From NCBI GenBank assembly GCA_964023205.1, contig OZ026843.1, forward strand, positions 6,123,029-6,187,028: DNA of 64,000 nucleotides. The letters are read 5' to 3'. The translations under genes were made by a program, and so were the position numbers. Source of the stretch: Lutraria lutraria (lineage: Eukaryota > Mollusca > Bivalvia > Venerida > Mactridae). Of this stretch, positions 1 to 15,206 are shown in pieces. The notes under the pieces were generated by a model that worked only from the letters and a program-made list of their open reading frames with translations, was not told the origin of the DNA and made no database searches. Within the stretch, counting starts at the first letter, position 1. Each line of letters begins with the position of its first letter.

Positions 1-3000
1 CTCATGTACATAGAAAGACTCAAGAAAGACGAATCTTGTCTACCTGACAGACAATACGGATTCCCAGTTTCCAAGTTCAATAAATCTAATTATCCCATGC
101 TCCGAAATCCATTACTTCTACCAATCGACTAATCTTACTCATACATGCATTCGAAACAAATATAGACAAAACAGAACAACTGAGAATTAATGAAACATGA
201 AGATGATTATGCATTTCATCCATCTATAAATGCGTTGACAAATTTTGTCGAGATTTCCGATGCACGAGTATTTCAATAGTTTTTCAAATATTTTGTTTTG
301 ACTATTTCTAAATTTTACGCCATTCCCCATACTCATGTCTGATTTCTCCAATTGTCAGATTATTTTGATAGCATACAATTGCTTACAATGGTCCTCCGAT
401 AGAAACTGGCAATTGTCCGCGAGAAAAGTAGTTTCACTAGCAAATAGTGTGTTAATGTGCAACTTGGCACTATCTGTATAGTTACGTGTCCCACTGCATC
501 GTATATGAACGGCAAACATAATCTGGTAACATGAAATATTTATGATCACAGACATTGCAATCAATTATGAATAACATTTGCATATTTTTTGTTGTTGTGG
601 GTTGAGCAATGCTATCTGCCTCTTGTGTATCTTTGGAGAGGAAGCAATTACATTTAAGCTTAATATCTCTCTCTCTCTCTATCTCTCTCTCTTTCTCTCT
701 CTGTGTTCCTCATTTTCTCTCACTCCGACTCCCATTCCATTACTTTTTACTCCTGTCCAATTTCTTTACAATACTATTTAACTATTGCAATTCTTGCATA
801 CAAAATTAATTCAATTCAGTCGCCTTAAATGTGAAATGTACATTGATTCTTGATAATTATGCTGCTAGTCGACAGAAAATGTGAGGGTATGTCGTGGTTT
901 GGATTTATTAATGGTTTCAGAAAAGTTACTGTTCATGCATGAATTGATATCATGTTGTACTCGTACTTAGTTAGTAAAATTGAACAACCAAGCAATATCA
1001 GAAAGGCACAGCAAAGTTTCTTTCCTGAAAATAATGTGATTTCTTTGGAGCATAAATGTTCAGTTAATTTGAATACAACAATAAAATGTTGACAGTTTGC
1101 AATGTGTGTCTCAATGTTATCAATATGACATGTAGTGTATAATCATTTAGATGTATTCACTTCAGTAGCCGGTTTTTCATTGACGTTCAGAATGTTCTAT
1201 CCATTGAATTATTGTTTGTTTGTCATTATCATTGTCGTTGTTGTCAAAAGCTTTCGATTATCTCTATTAGTTGTTTAGACAGATTTACATGTGTGTATGA
1301 TTATTGGTGCGTTTTACAAATCTCTTTCTTAAAGTGCACATCAATGAATAAACTGTATCATTTTTTATATCTCATTGATGTTTCGGACAATTTATTAAGT
1401 TGCTAAATGATATATAATTAAAAAGGTGATAAGAACTAGGTTAATATTTTTAACGGTTAGCTCAATCAGAAAGAGAACCAGAAAACTAGGGGCGAAACAA
1501 TAAGGCAGGAAGTTGAACAAAATTAGGAACACCATGAAGAGCAGGAGGTAATATCAAAAAGTTGAAGACATGTCGGAATGATATTTAAATACAATAACAT
1601 AAAAAGGAAACAGTTAAAAAATAATGATATATGTACGTACATGCATTTAAAAGGGAAAATAAGAATGATAGAATCATATCGTGGTGAACACGCCCAACAC
1701 CACGCACAGAATCCGTAAAATAGCGTAAAACTGGACCACACATAAACAAACTCCAGGAATAATTTAACAAAGCAACGGCCTACAGTCTTAATGTGTTAAC
1801 GAGATAGTTCAGATGAGAGCGGTTATGTGGATACTTAAAATGGTTTTAAAACAACGTTACCTATTAATGTTAATTTTACAGTTTCTTTTATTAATGTTCC
1901 AATCTTTATGTGTTGCATATGCAATGCTATCTGTGTTTGGTAAGACACATAAACATCTACGCTTGGGAAAAAGAAGAATCATGTTAAAAGAGCTAAATAA
2001 TATTTTTCAATGAACACCTATTAACTCAAAACTAGTTCCAGATATTTTCCATTTAACAGTCGATTTGCAATAAAACTTAATCTAAGTGTAAATGTGGTTA
2101 ATTTATTTTTTTAAGAAAAGCCTGCATACATGAATCACTTACAGCAAAATGGATTTAAGTTTTAATTAACATAATACGTTACAAGCACATCTGAAATGTC
2201 AAACATACGTATTTCATTAAATTATAGATTACAAGATGTGGTACAAAAGTACGCATCTTTAACTATACATATGTTTCCCTTAGTATCCTTTGCTAACATT
2301 TCCAATCATTAAGTTGGTCCTTTGTCTCTTGTTGACCATATAGAATTTAAGAATAAATGCAATGTATATATCATAAAGATAAGAAAAGGCTTCCTAGACA
2401 AAAAATACAATCAAGATACTAGTAATAATACCGCCTTCCCTAAAAATACCACCAGTCCCAAAACCCACACAACACATACGACCATACAAACAGGGGATAC
2501 CGCCTTGGAACGTTCTGTTGCAGTAAAGTCAGGGGGGCCTCTTTATCGTGCATAGTACCAAATAAGGTAAATAGGGTTTTGCAAGAAACTCCTGGTGATC
2601 AACACCCGAAGTGTAAGCAAAATCGAGTACAAATCGCATTGAAAAAAAAACAAAAAATGGTTTCCAGCAAAAAATTGCAAATATAGGTTGGACTAGAATT
2701 AATTACTTGTGATTTGAACTATGATAGTATTGTTACTATAAAACTTTACATTCTGTTCATTGTTACATGTTCGTGATATTTTCTATCATTCAATGTACAA
2801 TCATGATACGCAATTATAATTTACAGTAATCGATAGGTTTTCAAGTACATAAGCTTTTAAAGTCTGAATAGTGATACAGTGATCTTATAAGCGCCTACCT
2901 GAAATATCTCAACAGATAACTGACAACAACCAACGATTCATCAACGGGACCACACAGAAAATATGAGTCTTATGTTAATAATTAAGACATGATTTACTCA

Positions 3001-3579
3001 TATTTTGAAACATTAATCCGTAATAACATTAGTGATTTACAGTCATACAATACAGATATAAAAAGTAAAGATGATGAAGCGACATATTTTTTATCTTTGT
3101 ACGTGTTTAAAATACTAAAATAGGAAATATCTTATTTTCTCAGACTTGCAAATCTAGAATGAATATTTAAGACTGTCCCGTTTGCTTTGCACAAAATACG
3201 AGGAATTGATTATTGCTGCAGAAAAAAAATCATACTTTTTTGTATCTGTTGCTACGAGAACTATTATTGATGAAAGATAATATTGCAAGAACGTTTTTCC
3301 TATCTATTGATAACGTTTGTCCCGGATGTATTTATCTGTCCACAGTGGGGAGGCCGTGCGTGTGTTCTGTAAACAAAACGTGCACATGCTAATAATGATA
3401 AGAATACAAAGATAAAACTTACTACTGACGATACCCTGTGAAATGTGACTTATTCCAACAACCAAAGCCACAACTTTACCGATTTGTCTTAACTTATTTG
3501 TCACATAACATATTACCAACACACCACAACATGCAACAAAACTAAAATGTATACAACTTAAACAATAGCAACACAAAAC
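1..3579. other. Intergenic desert, no gene seen
   Basis: AT-rich non-coding DNA with a (TC)n run at 665-703. Small open frames have no recognisable product. No RNA gene seen. Confidence 0.6.
665..703 (+). repeat. (TC)n microsatellite
   Basis: An almost pure CT dinucleotide run with single interruptions. The two overlapping frames across it are artefacts of the repeat. Confidence 0.85.
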
Positions 3580-3742
3580 AAAATTGACAACAACTTATAT
3601 CATATTGATAATCTAAAATCAACCAACGCTTAAAATTCAATGCAAAATAATAAAAATGTATTGTATTTTTATTATTTTGCATTGAATTTTAAGCGTTGGT
3701 TGATTTTAGATTATCAATATGATATAAGTTGTTGTTAATTTT
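3580..3742. repeat. Near-perfect long palindrome, 77-78-bp arms with a short loop
   Basis: The left arm 3580-3656 is the reverse complement of 3666-3742 apart from one position (GAC versus AAC near 3586). The loop is only 9 bases (3657-3665). No terminal direct repeats are evident at the ends. Such a long, almost undiverged hairpin implies a recent origin, either by a template-switch/foldback event or as a foldback mobile element. It is AT-rich and shows no coding potential. Confidence 0.9.
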
Positions 3743-6700
3743 CAATAGCGAATGAATACAAAATATTGCACGACACAAAAAAAATTCATTTCAATGACTT
3801 TCAAGCTGTTTTGTCAGCGATATTTTAGTTTTTACGACGGCTGGTTCACCTACCAAGTTTTCCTGGACTGTATTCTAACCAGTACTAACTTGCCATTCCA
3901 TTAGGAGCCAGCAACGTCTTCATAGTATGGAGGTAAATCGACATTTAGTTAAATGTTATAGACGCACACAGACAAACAACAACTGTACTAATCAGAACCA
4001 AACAAGAGCAAAAGAACGCAAAACAACAAGAAAAAAAACAAAGACATTCTACCATTATTCAACAGCAAACGGGACACTGAAATTACATTTTGGTAAGCAT
4101 AAAATAAAAAAATATAATTTCATTTTGCTTCAAAAGTCACAATCAACTATTAGCTATTCTTTGTAACGGCAAAGGTGAACACGCAACCAAGTTCAATATA
4201 AAATATATTTGTTAATGTGTTGCCTTGCTTAAAAGTATTACGATAATTTTCAATGATTCTTAAAATCGTGTCCGTATTAAAGCGCACGTATTCTAACAAA
4301 ATGTTTAATGCGACATTAAATTGAATAAACAATGGTGCAACTGTATCATAAAAAATAGATACATCGTGCAATTTTATCATAAAACTACCCATTGTGTTGG
4401 TCCAAGATGGTTTAAACCGCGATGCCGTGGACATTAATTGCGGTAACAGGTTGTCATTGACATGCTATGAGCATACGCAAACCAGTGGACACATGAGTCA
4501 ACACAAACTGGAACATTTGCAAAAGTCAAATTTTATGTTGATATTGTATTTGTGTATTTCATCTACAGCTTCTGTGCTCCAGGTATATTATCATTTTATC
4601 CACAAGTTTGCAATTTTGATACAGTCATTCAATGCTTTATTTTATCAAATTATTTTCTAAAAAAAGATGTTCAATTTCCAATCAACATTACATACATAAA
4701 CGCAATATTATTGCATTTATTTATTTATTTATTTAAATCATTCAGTTATCATTATCAATACTTTCTCTATATGTTTTATTATTTTTACTCTTTCTTAATT
4801 AATATGAATTGTGAACATAATCAGAATATAATACATAATTATAATATGGCCTATTTTATTCAGATGATATGTTGACATTTTCAACAAAGCAAACCCATAT
4901 TTTTGTTTTTATTTTTCTTAAGATATATTTTCATTTCTCTTCACATCATGTTGTATATTTTTGTTTTGAAATTTCTGATATTTCATTGAAAATATAGAAT
5001 TATATAGGCCTATACAATTCACATTTGCCTTTATCTTCAAAACAAATTATAACGAAGCACAAACAATATTGTTTTGCTATGAACTTGTAGCACGTCCATA
5101 TATTTTCATCGGACATATTTATTTAGAATACTAAATTAAATACAATTTGGCTAATTATTAAGTTGAAAATGTCTAAAACAAAAAAAGTATTGGTGAAATA
5201 TTAACAAAAATACATATTGCTTTTGTTTTCATTTTCAGCAATGGCTACTATTTTTGTCCGTGCCGTTGTAAAAATAAAGGCATAGAACAATTTATTTCTG
5301 TATCAATAAAGATAAAATTACATAACATTTTATACATTTACAGGATGTATAAGACATCTCCGAAGTTCATATTTGTATAAATAGTCATTTATCACTAATA
5401 CACCAATAATAAAGATAAAAATATTAAAAACATTTTTTGCTGTATTCTCAATATTCATGATTTCAGAAACGTTTTGTTTTTAATATTTATTTTGCTAAAT
5501 ATGACGTTCGCATCATTTTTAACTGTTGGAAAACCATAGGACCATCAAGCGAAATCAATCATCAAATTCAAGCAAAATTAATTATTGTATTTGACTTAAA
5601 TCATTATTAATGGCACCCACAAAAATCGTAATAATTGTTAGGTTGGTACAAAATGAAAGGGAAAAACATATTAATATTTATGTAGTACTATTCATTGTCT
5701 CACTATTTATTATCATTAACCGCTACCTGACAATATTTTATTATAAAACGTTGATGTGTTATAGTTTACCGATTGCTGTTATATTATTTAATATTGTTCC
5801 TCCGACCCTCTGGCTCTAAAATGATTGATTAGTGTCCTATTTATTCAAAGTCTCTGACACGACACTATTCCTGCCGCCTCCTTGTCGCTTAAATATCAGT
5901 AACCGTATTCAACTTGTCGTAAATAGACCGTTATTTGGAATGGAAAATTGTTTGCAATCTATCGTACTAGACTGAAGTTTAGATCACTGAGTTTGATGAA
6001 AAACTTTAAGACAAGTTACATTTAAGATCGATCTTAGATGCCAGTATTTCTATACCCACAACCAATCTAAGGAGTAAACCATTGTCGCCATTATTTCATG
6101 TTCATATTCTTATTTATAAGTTATATCTTTCTCACAAAATTAATTCTTTTAAAAAAGTAAACAAATGAAAAAATCAAAACTAGTTACGTCCAAATATGGA
6201 CACAGTAAAGCAACATCTATTCCTTACCATTGCTAGTCATCTTGTCGTAGGTTCTAAAAATAGATCAGATATCCCACACACATTGTTATCAACCCCACAT
6301 GAACACCACTTTTATAAATCCTCAGTATACACATTGCCCGGTGTTCACCGCGAAACTAACCATACACCACCCACTAGTACTTAATCACTAATACATATAT
6401 TTGTTCATAAAATCTCTTTATGCATCTTATGTAGCCACGGATCTATTGTAGCAGTATTTAAATCCGACTATAATATCAATAAAATACTCATAAACAATGT
6501 GGAGACATGTTTCAAAACTGTAAAAATCCCACGTATCATCACAAATCAGCGTATATCAGTTCGGATACAATATTTCAGCACATGCATTTAGGTACACACG
6601 ACGATTGGTAATGAAGTTACACAAAAATGATTGCATTTGAATTTAGCAAATTTTATGCCTTAGACATAAAGGTTTCAAGACGCCTCGGTTTCTTAGCCTT

Positions 6701-9700
6701 GTGGTTCCATTGCGAATCAAACCCGTCACAAATGTCACAATTCTAAGACAACTTTGTTTGAGCCATAAAGACATAAAGATTTTTCTAAGACTAAAAATCC
6801 GAAATGCTAATATCAGTTACTAGGTTTAATAACGAGCCGGAATTTTGTGCGCTGGGCATGTTGTAGATTATTTGTATGAACCTTTAGCGTATAAGCATCT
6901 CGAGTCTGTCATGTCGACAATGGCGTTCTGTTTTGTTTAACAGATTCAGACTTGCCATATATCCATTAGACTTAACACAGTTTTCGACCATAATAATTTA
7001 TCATAATATGCACCATGCCCTTTTCGTTCTCCTAAAATGTTTGCGAGATTAATTGCAAGACTATAAATATTCACTGCTTGCTAGATAGTTTAGATGAGTT
7101 AGACGCTGGAAAAACGTTTTTGAATCGACAATATAATTATTTCGATGAAGGCGTTCAGTCATTAATAATTACATTAACACAAAGCATCCTAGTTATTAAT
7201 ACTTTCACTTGAAATAACTTTAAATCAATTTGAAGTAAGACACTCATGAGATTCGTGTGTAATATCAAATTACGAATGTAACAAAAAAAACATTGTAAAA
7301 AATCATATGGCTTGTTGCATAAAAAACTAGCAGTTTTAATTTAGCTCATAGCAAAATTAATCTAATTTTATTGAAATCCTTTATATGTTGTTTTAGATTA
7401 TTTAGATAAATATTTCCCATTGCTGCAAAACCCCTTTCTCCGAGGCTTATGCCAGCCATACGACACTTATATTTAGACTAGACTGATTATGACCTTTGGG
7501 TTTCTAAGCTTCCCATTATAATCTCTGTAAATGAGAAGTCTTGAAAGGTTTCTTGGAAAACTTGTAATAAAATTTATAACTGGGCAAAATTAAGTAGCAA
7601 ATATCATGACCTGTAAGTGCATTTAGTGTATTTGTCATTGTTGTTAAAGGTATCCAAGTCCATGGCAGCGGAATCTAAATATACAGGTCGTTAGCAAACA
7701 TCTACCTCATAAAAGTAATGATAATAATTTGTCATCAGACATAGAAATGACTTAAGTGGCTGTAATACACGACTTTATAGGTTATCATCGGTAACAAATT
7801 ATTGCTGCATCATTGTTTGTATAAAAAAGGAAGCATATCTGAAACACAGCAAGGGCGATGCCGTGTCTTTTTGTTTTCGCGCTGAAATGCAGCAATGGTA
7901 ATGTCGTGTCCTTTTGTTTGGCGCTGAAATGCAATACTAGCCCCGAAACAACAAAAGGTATAGACATGAATATAATAAGGAGTTGAATATAATAAAATGA
8001 TGTAAGAGCAACTAAGCTGATATAAATTTCATAATAACAGGGTATTTGAAACCTACAATTTACTATCGACAGAGAAACACGCGTGGAAAAAGGCCGCCCG
8101 TGTCAAAGCTTTGTAACATGGTATGACTGCTGCGAGTTCCCTCTGCCTGTTTTCTTTTAAATCAATTCTGTCTAATATCTCATAACTGTCGAGTCCTTTA
8201 GAATAATTTATGACTACATGGTATGATATCACGAGGAAAAATCTTATTGCTGATTCTATTATAGTACTAATGGCAATAAAGCTGTCTACGTTCGTTTACG
8301 CATCGGGTGTAGGTTTCAGCAATGCGGAGGTCCAATCTGACAGCAGCTTGTTCGTCAAGGGGAAACAGTGAGTTTGTATACTGGTGATGTTCAATATCAG
8401 CAGAAAGCAGACAAAGACTGAAGGTGATTTCGTAAAGCCAACTGGTCTGAGTTAGATGCTTTGGTCTCGTGATGGCAAATAAAATCTGATGAGGTGTCCA
8501 TTGTTGTTGTCTACCAAAGATAATAAAATGTTGTTGATTGACATTAATGGTTAATCCTTTATACCCTTTAAAAAATCAGACCGGTGTTATTTACATGCAA
8601 AATATAATATTCAAGTAGTAGGCCTTGGTTGTGTGTGGTATTACAGAAATAAAATGAAGATCGTGCGTTGTAACTAAATCATATGATAACAAGAATATTA
8701 CAATTTACACAAATATAGCAAAACCAAACTGTAAGGCTTCTGTCATTCACAACTGAATTCAAAGGTGATAATAATATAGCATTGTAATGACTGTCTTTGT
8801 GTATCATGTACAAATGCGGTATGTTCAGTTCGCACAAAGGCCTCGCCGCCCAACAGCATGAATAACTTGGATTTGAAGAGTATTTTCTAAATTTTCCTAT
8901 ACATATCCCTTGGCCATTTAACACACCATCCTGCAACAATAAAACAAAAGCTAATATTATGCTGCTAATTATGAACATATTGTAAAACGATAATAAAAAA
9001 TACAAACAAGGATTGCTGTTGTTATGTCATATTAACACAATGGTAATGGTCGTGTGTCGGACTTGGTTTTCATGTATGCCGTTGGCACATGATTTCGTTG
9101 ACATAATAATGCATGCGTCAAGCCCACGATTATTCAAACAAAATGTTAACATAGAATAATGCTTAATGTATTATTATAATAACCGAAATTATGTGCTTGC
9201 TTGGGAGCATAATGCGTTAAACGCTTTGCCAAAGTCGCTCGTATGACATGCAATAAATTTTAGCACACATTGATTTATTCGCCGCTTTGGCGAAGATTTA
9301 TGGCTGTAATGACATTCAGAATGTTTAAGTTTGATTCTGGCATTCCAGGCAACTGGAGAGTAACATTGTTAATGAACAACTTCCAGCGCAAGATATAAAC
9401 TGACTATATATTTCTACATCCCACTTATACCGAGTCCTTAACACAGCAATAGGCACACTACCATTAACAACTGAATGGCGAGCCTCACTGATGTCGGAGA
9501 CTCATAAATAGCTCATTAAACCGTAGCCGCCTAAGGTTAGACCACCAAAGTTGAAGCCTGTCTTTTTCACATTGTTTATGATCTTCCTAGACCGTAACAT
9601 AGGTCTTGTTGTATAGTTGTATTTATTATACTGCCAATAGTACGGTATATCGACCATCTAAATTGAATTCTGGTTATATTTTTATACAACTAGGCATGTT

Positions 9701-12700
9701 TGCAACAGTGTATGTAGTGTTTAGTCTGCAAGAGGAACTGTTCCACTTTCATATGTTCTAGGCACTCAACTAAACGTTGTAGAACGTTTTCGTCTGGTTG
9801 GTTTAATTGCATATTCTTAGCTGACGTAAACCCAATTTCTTCAATTCGTTCGGTATCATTTGTGGTGTTGCTTATAATATCCCCGAGAACACATTACCAT
9901 TGTTATTACGTTATGAATGCTCTATATTCTTTAAGGACCTTGAGTTTTTTCTTCCCTTACAAACTCTTAAAGTGTTATTTGAGTTGTCAATATATATAAA
10001 CAATATACTTAATTTCCAATACTTACTGTTTTAATTTAGTTTACATAAGTCCAAATTTTTGTAACATTCGTAACACAGCATTCAGTGACTCAGTTTAAGC
10101 AGTATTTCGTTTCCCAATTCAGAAGGTTATAATACGATTAACTTTAATTATTTATATCAAGCCTATATCTTGTTTTCATTTTTATATTACAAATCTCGAG
10201 TTGAACCTATTAAAGTTCCAAGCTACAAAGTACTAGTAAAGCTTTATTATTTATTAGTTCAAATGTCACAATTACCATCGTCTTAAGGATATGTCGACAT
10301 GAACTTAGTCACCTAACTGCTGTCGAAAAGGTCCCTAAATCAAAGAGCACGGATAATGAAAGTCTGAATGAGCTGGTTGTCTGCTATGATGGTGGCGTAT
10401 ATGGGTCTTTTATTGAGCAAGCGATTGTTTAATTTAGTCTACATTGTCTGTGCCTCTGCCGTAATTTATGGTTCTAACCTATTTTCCCTCATAATACATC
10501 ATTTTACACAGGAATACTCTTGACACTGCATTTACCTTTTAATATATTGTTGGAATGTTAATTCGACAATAATAAGTCTTTAGACATACTTCCTGAAACA
10601 GTAAAACAACTTTTTATGAAATGCTGGTATACCACTACAGACAAACAATGGGTTGCAATTTATTCATCAAAGGCTTTTTTGTTAACACCCTGGGAAAAAG
10701 ATTATTTCAGTTTTGTGATTTGAAAAAAATAAATAAATATTGAATTAGTAGTGGAAATACATGTACTGGGTAATAACTCAATGCGGCCAATACACTTAAG
10801 TACTGTATTGTTTACTTATTAAAGTGTGAGCATGTTTATTTGTGTACATGCTGTACTCAAAACAACATAAATATATTTTTAAATGCTATGACTGTTCTGA
10901 ATTGTAATGACGATTAGCATTTTCACTGGTTGCAAAAAATCGACATCATGAAACGTTCAGATCTAAATTTAATGTTTCAATTTCAGAACCATGTAAAACA
11001 ATCATATTTCTTTCTTTATTAATGTATTTATTTATTTATTTTGGAAGATGTTCAGCTTGTTCTCATTTCGGCTTCATGCTATTTGTGCACGTAAAATTAC
11101 TTTCTCTTATAAGATAGAGGAACCAAACCTCTCGCTGAAACTTTTTCTTATTTCGCAAAGTCGACAATACAGAACCTTTTTGGATTTTTTTCATGTCCAC
11201 TAAAACTAACTTATGTTGCAAGAATAAATGACATTGGTATCAATATTATATTATTTAAATAAGTATACATATTTATTTTTCATACGTTGGTAAAGAAATG
11301 CTAAGCCTACTCATAAAACAATGTTCATGATTATAAAATGAATCTGTTTTTGTTATTATATTAAAATGTTGTAAGACATAGAAGTATACCATGAAATGAT
11401 TCTAAATTTTAGAAAAAATAGCAGTTTTTTCTTATTGATTAACTAGTCAAAAAGACACAGAAAGAGAGAATGTACAAGCCTCAAATATTCAAAAATAGTA
11501 AAAAATAAATTCTTCAAAAAATATATCACTACTAAACTGAAGCGATGTTTTATTTTTCATTCTTTAAAGGAATTAAGAAGTCGCTTGAAAATTGTTACAT
11601 TATATAGATTAAAATTGATTATAATTTAATAGATTGTTCATCATGAGATTTTATAAGCAATAATAAAGTCATTTAAATGATATGTATAAGAAAAAGAAAT
11701 ATATTTCCTTGTCAGATATTACATATTATAACTTAAAGATGATTTGTATATACTGCAATAGTTTAAATAACAATTTCTCAACTAAAAGACATCAACAAAA
11801 ATATTTGAAAAACCTTCTGCATTTTGGGGTCCTCGTAAAGCCGTCAGTAAAAGGAAAAATAGGGGATTTTGAATTATAAAAAACAAAGCATGACACATCC
11901 AATTCATTCAATAGAAATCTTGACAACCATTGCTAAAACCTTTTTTTTGGAGACACTAAGAAATGATATTTATCCTCAATCACATTGGTACTATGGATTT
12001 TGCTGTTAGGAACTTCAGGATCTGCGCAAAAAGAATAGGTTCTGTCGAGTATCCGTGAATAATCTTTCTCTGCTCCAATATAATAAATGCAGTAAGTTAT
12101 AAGTTTCCAATTTTTTTTGTCGTAAAATATCAATATAAAATATTTGAAATAGATATTTATTGTCCACAAGCAAACATTGGGTATCATATAATTGTAATCT
12201 TTCACGAAATAAATTTCATAGAATATATTATTTATTTATTTACATGAAAATGGCTAAGCGAATAATCCTACCGAATAAATTGACAAGAAATGTGAATTTA
12301 GACAATTTACTTTGTAATATAAATTGTATATCGTTTGACTTAAACGTTTTTTACAAAGGTGACCAATGTTGCTAGAACATGAATTTAAAACTATTTTACA
12401 CAATAATTATATTTTGTAAAATTATGCCATTAATTTTTTGAAATAAAATGATAGTAAGCATTTTCATCAGCTTGTGTAGAATCGACACTAGAAATGTTTA
12501 GTTCTAAATTCAAAAACATTGCAAACAGGTTTGCAAGAAAAAAACATTTGTTGTTAACTAGTTTTACTATGATAAGCAATGCATTTTAACAAGATTTATT
12601 TGTTTGTTCTGGTAACAAGATCGGGAAATATATTTAACTTGAAATTGTACTAATATAAGGAAATTTAACGCAAAATGATGATAAAAGACTTTCAACGTCT

Positions 12701-14388
12701 GATCGGATGATTTAAGTTAAATTAAAAGTATTATAAATCTATTATATCATTTACAATATGCATAAATATTTAACAATGTGTATGCCTCAAATAAGTTACA
12801 GAAAACTGTAGGCATTCAATGCAAAAAAAACATGCAACTAATATTACCACTAACAAATTAAGCAAGAATAATTACAAACAAATTAACATTTTTTTCAAAA
12901 TGAAGGCGAGCATTAAAATGTGCATTAATTTATGCGTTTGCACCAATGTAACTAAGATTAAATATAATTATCAAATTATTATTTTTACCATTAAAATAAC
13001 AATAAATCATTTTGCACTCCAATGTAAGGATAATGATGCTCATGTCTTCAAATTTCTCTCATAAAAACATGGAAGATTTCGCATCATATTGGCGAAACAA
13101 TGGTCTTCCGCGTAAACATTTCAATGAATCCCTGCCTCGTTCTATTTTTATCAATTTATACTTAGCAAAATGGCTCATCGATTGACGCAGGCTCTTCGAT
13201 GCATAATTGTTGCCTTTAGAAATTGTTCTATGCTCTTTTTATGCTTCGTTGTAGCTTTGAACTTTGTTATTCACGTTTGTATTTATAGCCGGGTAACAAG
13301 GAAATGTTGCTTGTATTGGTGGTTGGAAATTGTATCCTTTTGACAAACTTCACGGCTCTTTTACCTCGTAGCTTCAAAACTCCAATAAAACTTTACGAGG
13401 GGCCAGGATTGGGTGGTTTTCATATAAAATATTTTCATTGGGCAATAAAGCTGATTAGTATATGGAGTGAGAATTATTGGAAATGAAACATTCATTTATG
13501 ATTAAAACATACTGCAGTTCTTCCTAGGTGGTAAATACGAGAAGGTCAATTAAATCAGAAATATGCAAATCTTGATAGCGTATCAGTTGTAAGTTAAGTT
13601 TAATTAAAAATCTCCGAAGAGGTCTTAAATGGGATATTTAAGCAAAGTGTTTGTGAGAACATGTTTTGTAGCAAATGTCGTAAATTGTTGGTGTATTTTC
13701 CACGTTAAATGCCTAAAATGCATCACTTTTTTTGGTATCTGTTCGCAGCTCAAAGTAGATGGTTGATGATAAACTCGTCCACAGCAGCACAAAAATAACA
13801 TGACTGTTTAAATGTTATGACGTCTCAAATGTCACATTTAAAATTGCATGGTAGATGCTTTTTACGGAAATGATATTATCAAATACAAAAAAGGCGACAT
13901 CCTTATGTCCTGAACACAAAGTCCACTGTTTCACTTAGTCTTATGAACGGTGATGATAATAACTATTCTACAATAATTGTTCCTCATAAATATCATTTAT
14001 CTGTTTTGTTCATATCAAATTAAATTAGTCACCGCACGCGTTCTGTCGGATAGTTTTATTGATTTTTTTCGTTCAGAAATCTATGCCCCATAGTAACAAA
14101 CAAGATTTCATACAGAACTAAGTCACATAATGTGTTTTGTTTCGAGTAAGTGTATTTTATGTTATCCGGTGTTTTTGAATATTGCTAAATTGACTGGATT
14201 TAATAACACAATTTCCCACATAAAATAAATGGAATGTCGATAAAATGAACACATAATTTGCATCATTCATATTTTAGATTCAGACGAAAACGTCTATACA
14301 AGCCTACATGGAAAATATAACTACGCAATAGTATAAAAGTGTGCTATGTTATTAACGAAATGTGCTTACGTAATCAGCAGAACTGTAT
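3743..14388. other. Intergenic desert, no gene seen
   Basis: AT-rich, with many short A/T runs. The longest frames (107-108 codons near 4552 and 8679) give low-complexity Phe/Tyr/Ile-rich translations typical of chance. Nothing else recognised. Confidence 0.6.
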
Positions 14389-14832
14389 TCAGAAATTATC
14401 GGAATACATTTGAAAAGGAATCTTAAAAATACAAGCCGGTGTGAATTGTGAGCTATGCAAAAAATGGAAATATAACTTGTTGCATAATTGTTGTAGATTT
14501 ATATGAAGTAAATATTGTATTTTTATCACTTCATTAGTAACAATTTTGTGTTGTATTTGTTTGCTGTTGGTATCGTTCTTTATCATTTTGGTGGTGTCGA
14601 GTTGTAGTCTTATTGTGCGGAGTGGGAGGTCTTGTCGAAAGTGCACAGACTGAGTGAAGCTGTTTTCCCACCTACTGAAGTAGGTCTCAGAAGTGTTTTC
14701 ATAATTGTACCAATCTGATTTCTTAACTGAAATTAAATCAAGTTTGTTATGCGCAAATGATTTAATCAAAAACTGTTTTTTTCCACTTCTGTGCAATGTT
14801 TTATTTGTTTGCGAATCCAGCGATGTTCCCAT
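14389..14832 (-). other. 147-codon open frame, unidentified
   Basis: One of the longest open frames in the window. It is rich in Asn, Lys, Ile, Gln and Ser, as expected from AT-rich random sequence. No motif, signal peptide or membrane segment stands out, and no neighbour supports it. Listed for completeness only. Confidence 0.2.
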
Positions 14833-14971
14833 TGCTACTCATAAAAAATCTGTAGACAATGATATTGAACGTTGCTATCTTATTCTTTAAGAGAATCTAT
14901 CATTCTGATGTTTTGAAATCCGCTCGCTTATCAAAACATAAATAACGTGTGTTTTTGTTGTGCTTCTGTCT

Positions 14972-15206
14972 GTGACCGAACTCGAGTAGTTTTGTGCGTT
15001 TGGCTTCTAACCTGGTAAAACGGGTTTGAATTCCAGTCCCAAACATTTGACAAAATGTCCATTCTCTTCTATATATGAAGAAGTTGCAGGCTTCTTATTT
15101 AAGGGAAAGTTAGTAAGGGTTAGAATACAATCCAGGAAAAATGATTAGGTGAATCATGGCCGCCGTACATAAATGCAATATCGTTTAGAAACGACATTTA
15201 ACGCAC
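14972..15206 (+). mobile_element. tRNA-related SINE relic with the common molluscan-type 3' domain
   Basis: The head resembles a tRNA: GTGCGTTTGGCTTCTAACC around 14994-15012 looks like an anticodon arm with TCT, and GGGTTTGAATTCC (about 15022-15034) is a degenerate B box. The 3' part (GCCGCCGTACATAA..., 15158-15172, then TTTAACGC) aligns with the tails of the 25- and 33.9-kb SINEs. From memory this is like the RUDI/V-type SINE domain reported in molluscs, but the family name needs a library search. It is older than the 25-kb copy, with no duplication visible. Confidence 0.7.

Noticed and set aside
578..809. Two overlapping Ser/Leu-rich frames
   Set aside because: Translations of the (TC)n microsatellite.
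4552..4875. 107-codon frame rich in Phe/Tyr
   Set aside because: Composition artefact of T-rich DNA.
8679..9005. 108-codon minus-strand frame
   Set aside because: Low-complexity hydrophobic translation with no start context or splice support; typical of AT-rich DNA.
9775..9800. AACGTT-rich spot as a third hammerhead remnant
   Set aside because: Lacks the GATGA core and a stem II.
14972..15045. tRNA-Arg gene
   Set aside because: The acceptor stem does not close and the B box is degenerate; part of a SINE.
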